Assembly: GCA_018257865.1 (NCBI GenBank)
Contig: JAEUBA010000033.1
Span: forward strand, 244,523 to 308,522
Reading direction: 5' to 3'
Length of the DNA: 64,000 nucleotides
From: Stereocaulon alpinum
Lineage: Eukaryota > Ascomycota > Lecanoromycetes > Lecanorales > Stereocaulaceae
Shown here piece by piece: positions 11,690-23,318 of this stretch. Position 1 is the stretch's first letter. Every line of letters begins with the position of its first letter. Made by a program: the position numbers and the translations under genes. The notes under the pieces are model-generated. The model made no database searches. It was not told the DNA's origin and saw only the letters and a list, made by a program, of their open reading frames with translations.

Positions 11690-12037
11690 AATCCCTTTAG
11701 TAGGCGTTTATTTATGTATCCTATTACCTTAATAGCTTAGGATAAGGAATATAAATTAAAAGCTCTTACTAATACTAGTATTACTATATACTTATTTATT
11801 AATAAAAAAGAAGTATAAATCCTTTTTAATACCCTTAATATTATCCCTATTCCCCTTTCTAAACCCCGATACCTTTACGAATATAATAGTAAGATAAGAA
11901 GGAAGCCTATTACCTATATAATCTATCCTTCTATATAAGTCGGCGATTATATAGAGTCTACCGTACCTATACTTATTACTAACTTAGGTAATTAATATAT
12001 TATCCTTAGTAAGCTATAGATAAATAAGTATAAGGTT
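11690..12037 (+). pseudogene. Gypsy-2 aspartic protease relic, 5' part of pol
   Basis: A retropepsin-type protease that would have matured the polyprotein. Readable signals are ALTNTSITIYLFINKK (the former LIDTGA-like active-site region), then a second conserved block PILITNLGN...YIILSK, the usual ILGKPWL-type end of the domain. The frame stops at the LINE insertion, whose 13-bp target duplication TAAGTATAAGGTT occupies 12025-12037. The continuation NKYKVLLDIVDNYIIF resumes in frame at 19856. It is one frame off from the upstream gag knuckle. Confidence 0.75.
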
Positions 12038-12074
12038 AGCTAATATACTCTATAAACTCTAAGTATAATAATAG

Positions 12075-13751
12075 CGAATACGAACGAGCGAATAAGCGTA
12101 GTAAAGGCTACTCTAGGTAATAGGGACCGCCCCGTTATAAGCACCTAACGAGATAAGGGGAGAGACTAGGCGGTAGGAGATAATAGAGGAGGTAGAGGAA
12201 GGGGAGATAGGGGAGGAGAATACGCCCTACTAACGTATTCTAACGCAATAATAAAGGAGAAGATAGGCGAAAAGAAGGAGGAATTAGCGAAGAAGGGAGT
12301 AAAGGTACTAAAAGAGCTTATAGTTACTATAATTAGGGCTATAAAGGGGATAAGCTATAAAGAGATAAAGTAGATAATAGTCTAAGGATTATAACTAACG
12401 TAGGTCGTATTAGGGACGGTCCTTAACTATATATAGGAGTCGACCGAAGAATATAAGCTTAAAGATACCTAGATTAAGGAAATAAAGGAAGAAATCTAGG
12501 TACTCTAAGTAAGGGGTATACCTATAATACCGTCGCAGAGCTAGGCTAGCGTAGCTAGCGGAGGGCTATAGGCCTTACTAAGATAGAGGATAGAAATAGA
12601 TTCCCCTTCCCCCCTTCCTCCCCCCCTAGCCGTAGTAGCTAGCGTAAAGGCGAAGTAGCTAATACTAAGGATAAACGACGCTAAGGCTAGAGAATAGCTA
12701 AGGAGGGCGACTAGCTCTTAGCTAGTAGGGATATTCTAGAATAGAGTATACCTAGCGGCAGATTTAATTATTAGAGTAAGGTAGATAGTAAGAGGCGACT
12801 TTATCCTCTACTATATAACAGCGGAAGCGAGGTAAGAATTAGAAAAGATAACGAACTAAGCGAAGAATATCTACCTCTCTATAAAGGCGCTTAGACAGAC
12901 CTACGTAGTAGCTATATATAGAGTATAGAAGGAGGTAGTAAATATAGCGAACTAAGAGGAAGTAATAGTAGTACTAAAAAGGGATAACTAATAACTATAC
13001 CTAGGGCTTAATATTACTAGCGTTCGATAGCCTAGATTTACGTTAAAGGCTAATAGGTAGGGGTAGGAGAAGAAATACTTAACGCTCCTCCTTAAGATCC
13101 TTAACCTAGATATAGCGAATAAGCTAGTAGCGGAGGGGTTCTTAGAAAGCGAATAGCCGCTACTATATAAGAGATAGGAGAGAAGTAGAGACCTAAGGTA
13201 GTACTTTAACTACTAGGGGTACGGCTATATAGTACTAGCGTATCGAAGCTAACCTAAGTATAGAATATACGCTAAACCGCACTAATCCTACGAATATAAT
13301 ATTAAGGGTAAGGGAGAAAAGTAATACGCAGTATACCTAGGATACTATAAGTTATAGAGTAAAGCGTACTTAGTTTAGTAGAAGGAACTTTACTAAATCT
13401 ACTAAAGACTAGAAAATAAGCCTAAATAGTTTACGACGATACTAAAGATAGTACCCCTCCCCTCCCTAGTACCCCTAACTAGTAATAGCTTTACGCTAGT
13501 ACTAGCTAGGGGCGTAAATAAGAGGAAGGTACTAGCGGATATTATAAATAAAGCCTAGGGAGTAGTTAGGAAAGTAGGAAGGCCGAAACTAATAGACGGG
13601 CTAATAATATTAGGCTAGTTAATCCTCTAAGTCCCTAGTAGCCTCCCCCCCTTAATAATAATACTAATAGGACTAAGGGAGGGCTAAACGGTCCTAGAGC
13701 CAAAATATAGGTCCGAAATAGACGAGGAATTATAGACGTACTATCGATATA
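12075..13751 (+). pseudogene. LINE ORF1 relic (gag-like, CCHC knuckles)
   Basis: An RNA-binding protein relic. A low-complexity basic Gly/Arg segment lies near 12160-12215. A predicted coiled coil rich in Glu and Lys follows (about 12250-12520, with EKIGEKKEELAKKG). The C-terminal third carries zinc-knuckle arrays: YFNYQGYGYIVLAY at about 13203-13245, a second at about 13290-13330 (YEYNIKGKGEK), and a third ending YYKLQSKAYLV by 13375. Cys and His have mostly become Tyr. The frame appears continuous if TAA/TAG are read as Gln or Trp. A solo LTR is inserted right at or after the end of the ORF (13752). Confidence 0.78.
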
Positions 13752-14073
13752 TATAATATATACCTTTCGCGCCCCAGTAGCGCTGCGCGATAGGATACTA
13801 AGGTTTATTTAAAGACGTAAAGTAGTAATAGTAGGTATCCGTTTATTAGTAGAACTAATTACTAACGATCCTACTTCTAGGGAGTATACGCTCCTTATAC
13901 TTATCGAGCACGGAGCGGGGTAGTATAACGTCTTCCTCTACCTATACGTATAGCGCTGCGGTAACACCTCGTTAATATTATTTCTAATACTAAGCCCGTT
14001 AATATTATTTCCGATACTAAGTATTAGATCACTGCTAATACCAAGCAGACCCTAATAGTTACCGAATATTACA
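13752..14073 (-). repeat. Solo LTR A with 5-bp TSD (family shared by four copies)
   Basis: A 322-bp LTR in reverse orientation; as read on the minus strand it has the ends T(G/A)TAAT(G/A)TTCGG...ATATTA(C/T)A. It is flanked by a perfect 5-bp duplication ATATA (13747-13751 and 14074-14078). Related copies are 26158-26452, 33263-33584 and 46268-46511. No internal retroelement sequence accompanies it, so it is a product of LTR-LTR recombination. It sits inside the LINE, between ORF1 and ORF2. Confidence 0.9.
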
Positions 14074-14078
14074 ATATA

Positions 14079-14879
14079 TAATAAGTAATAACACCTAACT
14101 TAAAGTAGTATAGTATAACAAGTTAGTGCCCGTAATCTTTATAGAAGATTAATATAAAAACAGCTATATCTCGCTTATTTTGTACTCGATTTAGAAAATT
14201 CTAGCGGCGTTAGAAAGCTCTCTATCTATAGTATACTTTATATATATAAAGTTAAGCTCTACCTTTATTATATATAAATTTATTAAAATAGTAAGGTTTT
14301 AATAGTAAAAGGCGGCTTTAAAAGGCGCGCTTAGCTATTTATTAGGTCTAAGATTAGCACTAAGCTTCCGCTATAACGCTTCTTTTACTTATAACTATTA
14401 CGTATATAGGCTAATTTTAATAATTCTTAATACGCAAGCAAGCTGATAGTTGACTTTAAAACTTATAAAATTATCTCGATATTATATAACGTATATAGCG
14501 CGAGGTATTACTGCGAAGAATTACGTAGCGTACTTAACTTTTAGTAGTTAAAGGTAACTATATAATACTTAGTAATTACCAGCGAGCCCGCAGTGCCTAT
14601 AAAATATAGCGAAAACACTTCTTTTAGTTATAACTATTACGTAAATAGGCTAATTCTAATAATTCTTAATACGTAAGTAAGCTAATAGTTAACTTTAAAA
14701 CTTATAAAATTATCTCGATATTATATAACGTATATAGCGTGAGGTATTACTGCGAAGAAGTTACGATATAGATTTAACTTTTGGTAGTTAAAGGCGCTAG
14801 GAAGGCGCTAGCTGAGAAAGGAAATATAGCTCTAAAGAGGTGTTATAATTAGCTGCAAGCGCGGAACTACTCCGAAAGT
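14079..14879. repeat. Inter-ORF segment with two 146-bp direct repeats
   Basis: The segment between the solo LTR and ORF2 of the LINE carries two near-identical blocks, 14380-14525 and 14617-14765, with a period of about 239 bp. The first copy keeps CA and TG at sites where the second has TA (GCAAGCAAGCTGATAGTTGAC against the TA forms). No ORF relic is recognised. It may be LINE untranslated sequence with an internal duplication, or another small insertion. Confidence 0.6.
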
Positions 14880-17457
14880 CGCGATATTCTATTATTATAA
14901 GAAAGATATTAGAAAAGAATCAAAACTAATAATAGTACTACTCTAAGACGAATAGGTTAAAGAGATAGATATAGTAGCTATCTAAGAACTAAGCTGGAAC
15001 TTAGCGATATAGGTACCTTATAACGACAGCGCTAGCTACTTCCACCTTATATATAACGGAGACCTAGAAGCCCGTATATACTTCTATATTAATAAGAGAA
15101 TAGATACGGATAGCTGGGAGCTAGTCTACTATAGGGGAGACCTAAGCTTAATTAGGATTATCCTAAAGGAGCGAGGGAATAATAGAGAAACTACCCTAGA
15201 AAGGCCCTAAGGAGAAAGGAACGCTAGCGACCTAAGCTATTAGGATAGAGAAGTCTAGATCTATAATATCTATAACCCCTTACTAACCTAGTATATATTA
15301 ACCGATAGCCCCTTAACGCTCCCTCTCTTAGACGGGGTACTAGTAGAAGACGGAGAATATATCCTCCTAGGGGACTTTAACCTTTACTACCCGAACTAGA
15401 ATAACCTAAGCCGATAAATATACTACGCTATAATAGACCAGCTCTTAGAAATAATAGAAGTAAAGGAGATAAAACTAAGATTACTAAAAGGATCGGTTAT
15501 ATAGAGGGCTAGAGGCTATAAAAGTATAATAGACCTATTATTTCTATTAGAAGGAGCGTACTAGGCGATAAAGAGCTCTATAGTCTATAAGGACCTATAC
15601 TACGGCTCCGACTATAGGCTAGTAGTAATAGAATTTAAGTAGAGTTAGGATAGGGGTACCCTACGTCCCCGCTACGCCTAGAAGAAAATCGAAGATAAGG
15701 CTACTAAGGAGGAGATTATAAAAGGTATAAGAGTCTTATCCGCAGCGCTAGGAAAGCTAGAGCTCTATAATAAAGAGGAGATTAACTAGTACCTTACTAA
15801 GCTAATAGGAGGCCTTTAGGAGATTATTAACCTTATAATCCTATAGTCCTAACTATACCTAAAGGTTAAATCCTACTAGAACTCCCGCTGCGCTAGGGCT
15901 ACCCTAAAGGTAAAGGAATATATAAAGGAATATAAGAGAAACCGTAATACCTAGACGGAGGAGGCCCTCTACGTAGCGAATAAGGAAAGGGCGCGGGTAA
16001 TTAGGAAGGCTAAGACCTTCGTATAGAGGGAAAGTATATATAAGGCCGTACTAAAGCCAACGGGCGTATAGAGACTTATAAAATAGAGAAGAAAGAAGAG
16101 TAGACGCCTAAAGGAACTCCTATAATTTCTAGCGATTAAAGATAGCAGCGGGGGTAAAGCTAAGGACTTTAATAGGAAGGTAAGAGCCCTAAGGAGGGTC
16201 CTCTTCCTACTACCGCCGGCGGTAGACCTAGGAGATATCGTAGGTATAAGATACCTAGAACCGATATAGATAGATAAGGAGATATTAGTCGAAGAAGTCT
16301 CTAAGGCGATATAGTACCTAGCGGTCGATAAAGTACTTAGTATTAATAAGATTCCAAACCGCTTCCTAAGGGCTCTAACTAGTATAAGTATAATAGGGGC
16401 GATAGTCTACCTATTCTAAACCTACCTTAAACTAGGCTACCACCCGAAGTACTTTAAAAAACCGAATATAGTAATCTTAAAAAAGCTAAAGAAGAGTAAC
16501 TACTTAGAACTGAAGTTATATAGGCCTATTATACTCCTTAATATACTAGGTAAAGCGTTAGAAGCGGTAATCTTACGGAGATTAAGCGATATAGTAGAAG
16601 AGAATAAGCTACTCCTACTATAATAAATAGGGGCTAGGCGGAAGCGATTAGTAGAGACTATACTTAAAACCCTTATAGACGCAGTCTATATAGTCTAGAA
16701 CTATAATAAGAGTATAAAGAAGAGAGTAGTAAGCCTACTCTTACTAGACGTAGCTAGGGTATTTAATAATATATTATATAAGAGGCTACTGCACGACCTT
16801 TAGATAAAAGGCACCCTAAGTATAATTATAAGATAGGTTAAGAGCTTTCTAATAGATAGGGCTACGTCTATAATACTAGGCGGAAGGATAAGTGCGGTCG
16901 AAGGGGTATCTATAGGTATCCTATAGGGATCGCCTATCTTACCGATCCTTTACCTATTCTTTAACGCGCTACTAATTAATACGTGCGTAAGAATAAGCCT
17001 CTTAGTATAGGTTAGAGGCTTCGTAGACGATATATACCTACTAGCTTATAGCAAAAGTATAGAAAGGAACTGCTAAAACTTAGGAAAGGCCTACGAAACC
17101 TACCTAAAGTAGGCTAGTACCTATAGCGCGGTATTCGCCCTATAGAAATACGAACTAATCTATATATCCTAGACGCTGAAGAAATTTAATATATTAATAG
17201 TAATAAACTTTAGGGATATAATTATCGAACTAAGCGCGAGCGTTAGAGTACTTAGTCTATATATAGACCCGAAGCTAAGATAGGGACCGTATATCGCCTA
17301 GCTAAAGGCGAGGGCAGTTACCTAAAGCCGTATAATTAAGTACCTTATAGAGTCGATATAAGGCGCTACCTTCGCGAAATATAGAACGGTATATAGTATA
17401 GTAGTAAGACTAATACTAATATTTATAGTACCGATTTAGCACTAACTAAAGGGAACT

Positions 17458-17991
17458 TATAAGCTCCTACTACTACGCCAAAGCGCTAGGGTAAAAGACT
17501 TAATATAGGGGTCTTACGCGCTTAGTAGTAACCCCCTAATAGGGTATATATAGCCGTAGGCCTTATAACTATCCCCCTTCCTAGAATCTTAGTCCCCTAA
17601 GATCTAGGGTATAGGTACCTCGCAGGCGCTAAGCACTACGGGCCCTAATCTACTAAAGTAGGAAGGTTTTAGGCGTATCGTAGGCGTTAAGCACTGCGGG
17701 CCCTAGCTACTAAAGTAGGTAGGTTTAGGCGACGGGCGCTCGTAATCGTATATATAGTATAATTCGAACCCTAACCCTCTACGCTGTATAAAGTACGTTA
17801 ACCCTACGTTACCCTTAGAGGGATAGTACTTAGACCTAGTTAATAAGCTACTACGGCCCTAGGGTTAGCGCGTAATATAGTTATAAGCTCCTACTACTAC
17901 GCTAAAGCGCTAGGGTAAAAGACTTAATACGGGGGTCTTACGCGCTTAGTAGTAACCCCCTAATAGGGTATATATAGCCGTAGGCCTTATA
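17458..17991 (-). mobile_element. TRIM-like short LTR element, copy 1
   Basis: A 534-bp element with 110-bp direct terminal repeats (17458-17567 and 17882-17991). Each repeat starts TATAAG and ends CTTATA (TGTAAG...CTTACA before mutation). A perfect 5-bp target duplication GAACT flanks it (17453-17457 and 17992-17996). It has no coding relic and interrupts LINE ORF2. TG...CA-type repeat ends, 5-bp TSDs and small size fit a terminal-repeat retrotransposon in miniature. The orientation is assigned from the purine-rich tract next to one repeat, on the minus strand here. An alternative is an unusual DNA transposon. Confidence 0.75.
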
Positions 17992-18373
17992 GAACTCTAG
18001 AGGCTACTTAGGGCTATATAAAGAAGTTAGCGATAATCTAAAATAACTACCTCCGGATAGTCTTAGGAGCTTTTAAGGTAACCCTAGTCTTAGTACTTAA
18101 AGCTGAAGCGGCGATCGCGCTAATCGACTTTTAACTAGACTACCTAATAATACGATACTAAGTAAGCTAGGGGATCTACCTAGTTATAACTAGTAGTAAT
18201 AAATATATTAAAAGAAAACTTAACTATTAAGGGCTAAGATAATAATAAACGCCCCTAACCCTAGCAGGAGAGAAGGAACTTTAGGTACTAAATACCCTAG
18301 GGGTTAGGGACTAGGCCGAAGTAGCCACCCTTATAAGATAAAAGAAAGGATAGAAGAACCTAATTACGGATAT

Positions 18374-18964
18374 TATAAGGCCTACGGCTATTTATACCCT
18401 ATTAGGGGGTTACTATTAAGTACGTAATACCCCCGTATCTATATCTTTTACCCTAGCGCTTTAGCGTAGTAGTAGGAGCTTATAACTATATTACGCGCTA
18501 ACCCTAGGGCCGTAGTAGCTTATTAACTAAGTCTAAGTATTATCCCCCTAGGGGTAACGTAGGGTTAACGTACTTTATACAGCGTAGAGGGTTAGGGTTC
18601 GAATTATACTATATATATAATTACGAGCGCCCGTCGCCTAAACCTACCTACTTTAGTAGCTAGGGCTCGTAGTACTTAGCGCCTATAACGCCTAAAACCT
18701 TCCTACTTTAGCAGCTAGGGCCCGTAGTACTTAACGCCTATAATACGCCTAAAACCTTCCTACTTTAGTAGATTAGGGCCCGCAGTGCTTAGCGCCTATA
18801 AAGTACCTATACCCTAGATCTTAGGGGACTAAGATTCTAGGAAGGGGGATAGTTATAAGGCCTACGGCTATATATACCCTATTAGGGAGTTACTACTAAG
18901 CGCGTAATACCCCCGTATCTATATCTTTTACCCTAGCGCTTTAGCGCAGTAGTAGGAGCTTATA
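18374..18964 (+). mobile_element. TRIM-like short LTR element, copy 2 (inverted relative to copy 1)
   Basis: A 591-bp element of the same family with 111-bp direct terminal repeats (18374-18484 and 18854-18964) and a perfect 5-bp TSD GATAT (18369-18373 and 18965-18969). A purine tract (AGGAAGGGGGATAG, about 18839-18852) lies just before the right repeat, as expected of a retroelement. The internal part contains a GGTTCGAATTA motif close to a polymerase III B box, and an approximately 50-bp duplication near 18640-18790 (repeated AAAACCTTCCTACTTTAG) that makes it longer than copy 1. It faces copy 1 across 382 bases. Confidence 0.75.
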
Positions 18965-19855
18965 GATATCGAAGAATACTAAAGTACTATAGCTATTACT
19001 TAGAAGATAAAAAACTAGGTTATCTAATAAAGGATAGATAAATAGAAAGCCTATAAAGACTCTATCCCTATATATATAACTAGCTTAGCCTAGGAGGGAG
19101 ACCTTATTAGAGACCGCTTCGACTACTATAACTAGCTCCGTAAGGTAGAGAGCTCTATAGTAGTATAGCTAAGGAGTAGTAAAATCGGGCTAAACGACTT
19201 CTTATACCGAATAAGTATACCGACGGTCCGCAGTACCAGCTGCTAGTGCGGTTAGAGGAAGTAGAATATAAAGTATATATTACTCTTCTACCCTAGACTA
19301 GCGGAAGGAAGGGTAGAGCTAATAGAATAAGCGGGGACGAATAATATAAGATAAATACTAATATAGGTTAAGGGAATCCGCGTAGCCGTATAATAGATAG
19401 TAAGAATAGGATAGCTTAGCTAGTTCTTACTAGCTAAATAATAGTTAGCGTAGTCTAAACTACCCCTAGGACCCTATAAGGCGCCTAAACTAGTAAAGAA
19501 GAGGAAGAGGAAAAAGAAACTATTAGCGGGGGATACTAGAGAATAACTACCTACTCTAGACTAAAGGTAAGGCGTCCGTTAAACTATATAAGAGATACAG
19601 AACGCGATAGGGTCTAGGATAGAAGACTAAGGGTAGAAGGGGAGAGAGAGATAAGATAAGTAGTATTTAAGGTATAGGTATAGCTAGAGGCTATTAATAA
19701 AGAGGTAAATAGGTTATAGATAAGAGGGAGTTTTTACCTAAAAGAAGGTTTCTCTAGCGACTAGTAGAGCTTCCGCTCTATTAGGATAATTCTATAAAAC
19801 TCCCTTATTAGCAGAGTATTTCTACTAGAGTAGGTGTATAAATTAATCAATCAAT

Positions 19856-22800
19856 TAAGTATAAGGTTCTACTAGATATAGTAGATAATTATATTATCTT
19901 CGTACTAGAGCGTTATAACTATACTAGTATACCTACGCCTAAGCCGCCTATCTCTAGTTTAGGAGTTAAAGCGAAATTAACTATATCTAAGCTAGTAAAG
20001 CTAAGTAAGACCGCTATAGCGAAATCCTCGAAAAAGGTTAGTACCCTTTATACTACCTCTCCCCCGCCTAAAGAAAATAATACGTTAGATATTAGTTAAA
20101 TTAGTATAGTAGCCTTCTACCTACTAGCCTAGAACCTAAAGAAGTACTAAGTTTAGTACTTCTCTATAACCCTTACGGGAATAGAACGTAAACTAAGAAA
20201 AGACGCCCCTACTAAAGTAATACGTAAGACTACCGTCTATATAGAGGACGATATTAAGAAGAAGCTCCTAAAGGAGTATTATAACTTAATCGATATCTTT
20301 AATAAAGATAAGGTAAAAGAGCTCCCCCCGTATTAACTATATAATTATAAGATTAAATTAGAGCTAACTATACCCGATATCTAGCTTTAAGCTATAAAAG
20401 GTGAAAGAATACCTTAAAGAGAACCTAAAGAAGGGCTTTATCTTACTAAGTACTACTCCGTACGCGTCCCCTATACTTTTTATATAGAAGAAGGATAGTA
20501 GCTTAAGATTCTATATAGACTACCGTAGACTTAATATAATTATAATTCGGAACTACTATCTAATTCCCTTAATTAAAGAAGCCTTAGCTTATATAGTAGG
20601 TTATAAGTACCTTACTAAGCTTAATATTATTACTATATTTAATAAGCTTAGAATATATTTAGATAGTAAAGACTATACTACCTTTACTACTTCTTTCGGA
20701 GCCTTTAGATATTATATATTACCTTTTAGACTAATAGGAGGTCCTACCTCCTACTAGTAATATATAAATAATACCTTATTCGAGTATCTTAATAACTTCT
20801 GCTAGGTATACTTAGATAATATCCTAATTTATAGTAAGACTAAGAAGGTATACTAAGAGTATATTAAAAAGGTCCTTATATAACTACGCGAAGTAGGCCT
20901 TTAAGTAGATATTAATAAATATAAGTTCTATATTTAGGAGATAAAGTTTTTAGGCTTAATAGTATCTACCAGCGGATTAAAAATAGACCTAAATAAGGTT
21001 AACGTAGTTACTAACTAGGAAACCCCTACCTACCTAAAGGAGGTATAAGTATTCGTTAGCTTCTATAACTTTTACTATTAATTTATTAAGGACTTCTTAA
21101 AAACGGTAAAACTACTAGTAGTATTTACTAAAAAAGATTACTCGTTCTATTAGTCTAAAGTATATTAATCGGCCTTTAAAGAGATAAAGGATCTAGTAAC
21201 TAATACCCTAGTACTAAGGTACTACGAAGGATCTCGACTAGCGGTACTAAAGATAGACTCCTTAGACTACGTTAATAATAGAGTTTTATCGCAAGCGGAC
21301 GATAATAGAGTACTATACCTAGTAGTATTCTATAGTAAGAACTTGCTACTAGTAGAATATAACTACGAGATTTATAATAAGGAACTACTAGCGATAGTTT
21401 ACTACCTAGAATACTAGCGCCCTAAACTTAAGTCGACTAATATCCTAATTTAGATCTTCACCGACTATAAAAGCTTAGAATACTTTATATAAATAAAGGA
21501 GTTAATAAGATATTAAGCGAGATAGGCTAAGAAGTTAGTAGACTATAACTTTAAGATTATATACTATACTAGAAAGTTAAATAGGAAAGTAGATACCTTA
21601 ACTAGGTTACCTAACTTAGTACCTACGGATAAGGATAACTTACGTCTAAAGTACTAGTATTATATACTACTATTACCTAAGTATTTCTAAGGCTATAATC
21701 TAAGCTTCTTAGAGCCTATAGAGGAGTAAATTAACGTACTAACGGACGAGGACTTACCTCTCTACGCTAGAATTATATTAGCGAATTAGGATAATAAGGA
21801 CTATACGTAGGTGCGAGAGGCTATTAAGAAGAATCCTACTTAGATCTTTAAGGGTATTAACTTAAAGTACTACTCCTAACGCTATTATACCCTCTTCTAT
21901 AAAGAACGCCTTTAGGTTCCCGCTTTACTAAAGCTTTATATTAAACTTATAAAGGAAAGCTATAATCTCCCCGTAAGCAGTTACCTAAGAAGAGACTATA
22001 TACTAGAGATTCTAAAGCGTTAATTCTACTAGCTAGGTATAAAAGAGGAAGTAGTACGCTATATCCGTAACTACTATACGTACTAAAGAAGTAAGGTACT
22101 AAGAGATTAGTATAATAGACTTTTATAACCCCTACCGACTCCGGAATAACGCTAGTAGGATATCTTAATAGACTTTATTATAGGTCTCCCTATCTTAGAT
22201 AACCGTAACGCTATTTATATACTAGTAGACCGTCTTACTAAGGAACGGTACTACGCCTTATATACTACTACTAATAAAGGAATCTCCGTAGAGGCTATAG
22301 TAGATATCTTACTTAACTACGTCTTCCGCACCTATAGTCTACCTAACTTAATTATATTAGACTAAGGTCTATAGTTCGTCTTATTAGTATAGAAGGTACT
22401 ATACGAGCGATTACGAATTAAGGTAAAGCTATCTATAACGTTCTACCTAGAAACTAATAGGTAGACCGAAAGGGCTAATTAGGATATTAAGCGGCTACTA
22501 AGGATATATTACTCCTATATATAGGACGATTAGGTCCGTTAACTACCTATCGTAGAATTTACTAATAATAATACTATCGCTAACGCTACTAGTATATCTC
22601 CTTTCTTCGCTAATAAAAGCTTCTATTCTTATATATCTTTCTCGCCGCTAGTAGAGCTTAGACCTTCCGCCTAAGAAAGGACGTAGGCTGCTAAGGCAAA
22701 TAATATTATAAATAAAATAGTAGATATATTAGAATTTATTAAGGAGTAATCCGCCTAGAGCTATAGATATATAACGGACTAAGCGAATCGCTACTAATCC

Positions 22801-23290
22801 GACGTATCCTATAAAGTAGGAGATTAGGTCTTCCTAAATAGTAAAAATATTACTATAGTACGGCTAAGTAAGAAGCTAGATAATAAGATACTAGGACTAT
22901 ATAAAATTCTTAAAAAGAAAGGGTACTCCTACCGCCTAGACCTCCTAAAGAGTATACGGACTTATAAAGAGTTCTACCTAAGCCTATTACGTAAGGCTAC
23001 TAATAATCCCCTACCTAAGTAACGTATCGAACCCCTAGGGCTGATAATTATTAATAACGAAGACGAGTAGGAACTAGACGAGATCTTAGATACTTATAAG
23101 ATAGGTAGGAATCGCCGGCTATAGTTCTACGTCTAATATAAGGACGAAGAGTAACTAGATCGTTAATAGTATAACGCGGATAGTAATAAATTTAAATATA
23201 TAGCTAATATTATTATAGACTTCTACCGCTACTACCTTAGAAAACCTAGTAATCCTAGCTAATAGGAGACTACTTATACGTATCGAGGTC
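19856..23290 (+). pseudogene. Gypsy-2 pol relic, 3' part (RT, RNase H, integrase, chromodomain)
   Basis: It continues the polyprotein split by the LINE. A protease-to-RT linker is followed by reverse transcriptase (about 20390-20950; KKDSSLRFYIDYRRLN near 20493, catalytic YLDNILIYS near 20808). RNase H spans about 21220-21610 and ends IIYYTRKLNRKVDTLTRL. Integrase spans about 21880-22990, with DILIDFIIGLPILD near 22160 and a TERANQDIKRLLR block near 22465. A chromodomain at about 23070-23200 reads ELDEILDTYKIGRNRRLQF. The frame is continuous apart from stops at former Gln and Trp codons. A chromodomain would target integration to histone-methylated chromatin. Confidence 0.88.
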
Positions 23291-23300
23291 GATACTTTCT

Positions 23301-23318
23301 TAAGGGGGGGGGGGGTAA
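23301..23318 (+). other. Polypurine tract of Gypsy-2
   Basis: A run of twelve G after TTAA, directly before the 3' LTR start at 23319. Such a long G run is a candidate for slippage or sequencing error, but its position fits the plus-strand primer. Confidence 0.75.

Larger units (their letters stand above)
14880..19700 (+). pseudogene. LINE ORF2 relic (endonuclease, reverse transcriptase)
   Basis: The catalytic polyprotein of the LINE. An APE-type endonuclease domain covers about 14890-15640; the motif ILLGDFNLYYP at about 15358-15390 is the conserved GDFN box. Reverse transcriptase follows: SLLLLDVARVFNN at about 16735-16775, then GSPILPILYLFFNALL near 16925-16975 and the catalytic FVDDIYLLAYS at about 17020-17050. 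The RNase H-like/C-terminal region continues past two inserted elements (17458-17991, 18374-18964). A Cys-rich end reads STSCQCGYEEE at about 19230-19260. The catalytic FVDD is preserved because its codons hold no CA or TG. Total length fits fungal LINE ORF2. Confidence 0.85.
12038..19855 (+). mobile_element. Full-length Tad-like non-LTR retrotransposon (LINE)
   Basis: A non-LTR element on the plus strand with two ORF relics: a gag-like ORF1 with CCHC knuckles, and an ORF2 with endonuclease, reverse transcriptase and a C-terminal region. It ends in a short AATCAAT-type simple tail. It is flanked by a perfect 13-bp target-site duplication (TAAGTATAAGGTT at 12025-12037 and 19856-19868), typical of target-primed reverse transcription. 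It contains later insertions: a solo LTR (13752-14073) and two short LTR-ended elements (17458-17991 and 18374-18964). A 5'-truncated copy of its last 260 bases is at 48682-48944. The Tad1 clade is inferred from fungal context, ORF1 and domain order. Confidence 0.9.
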
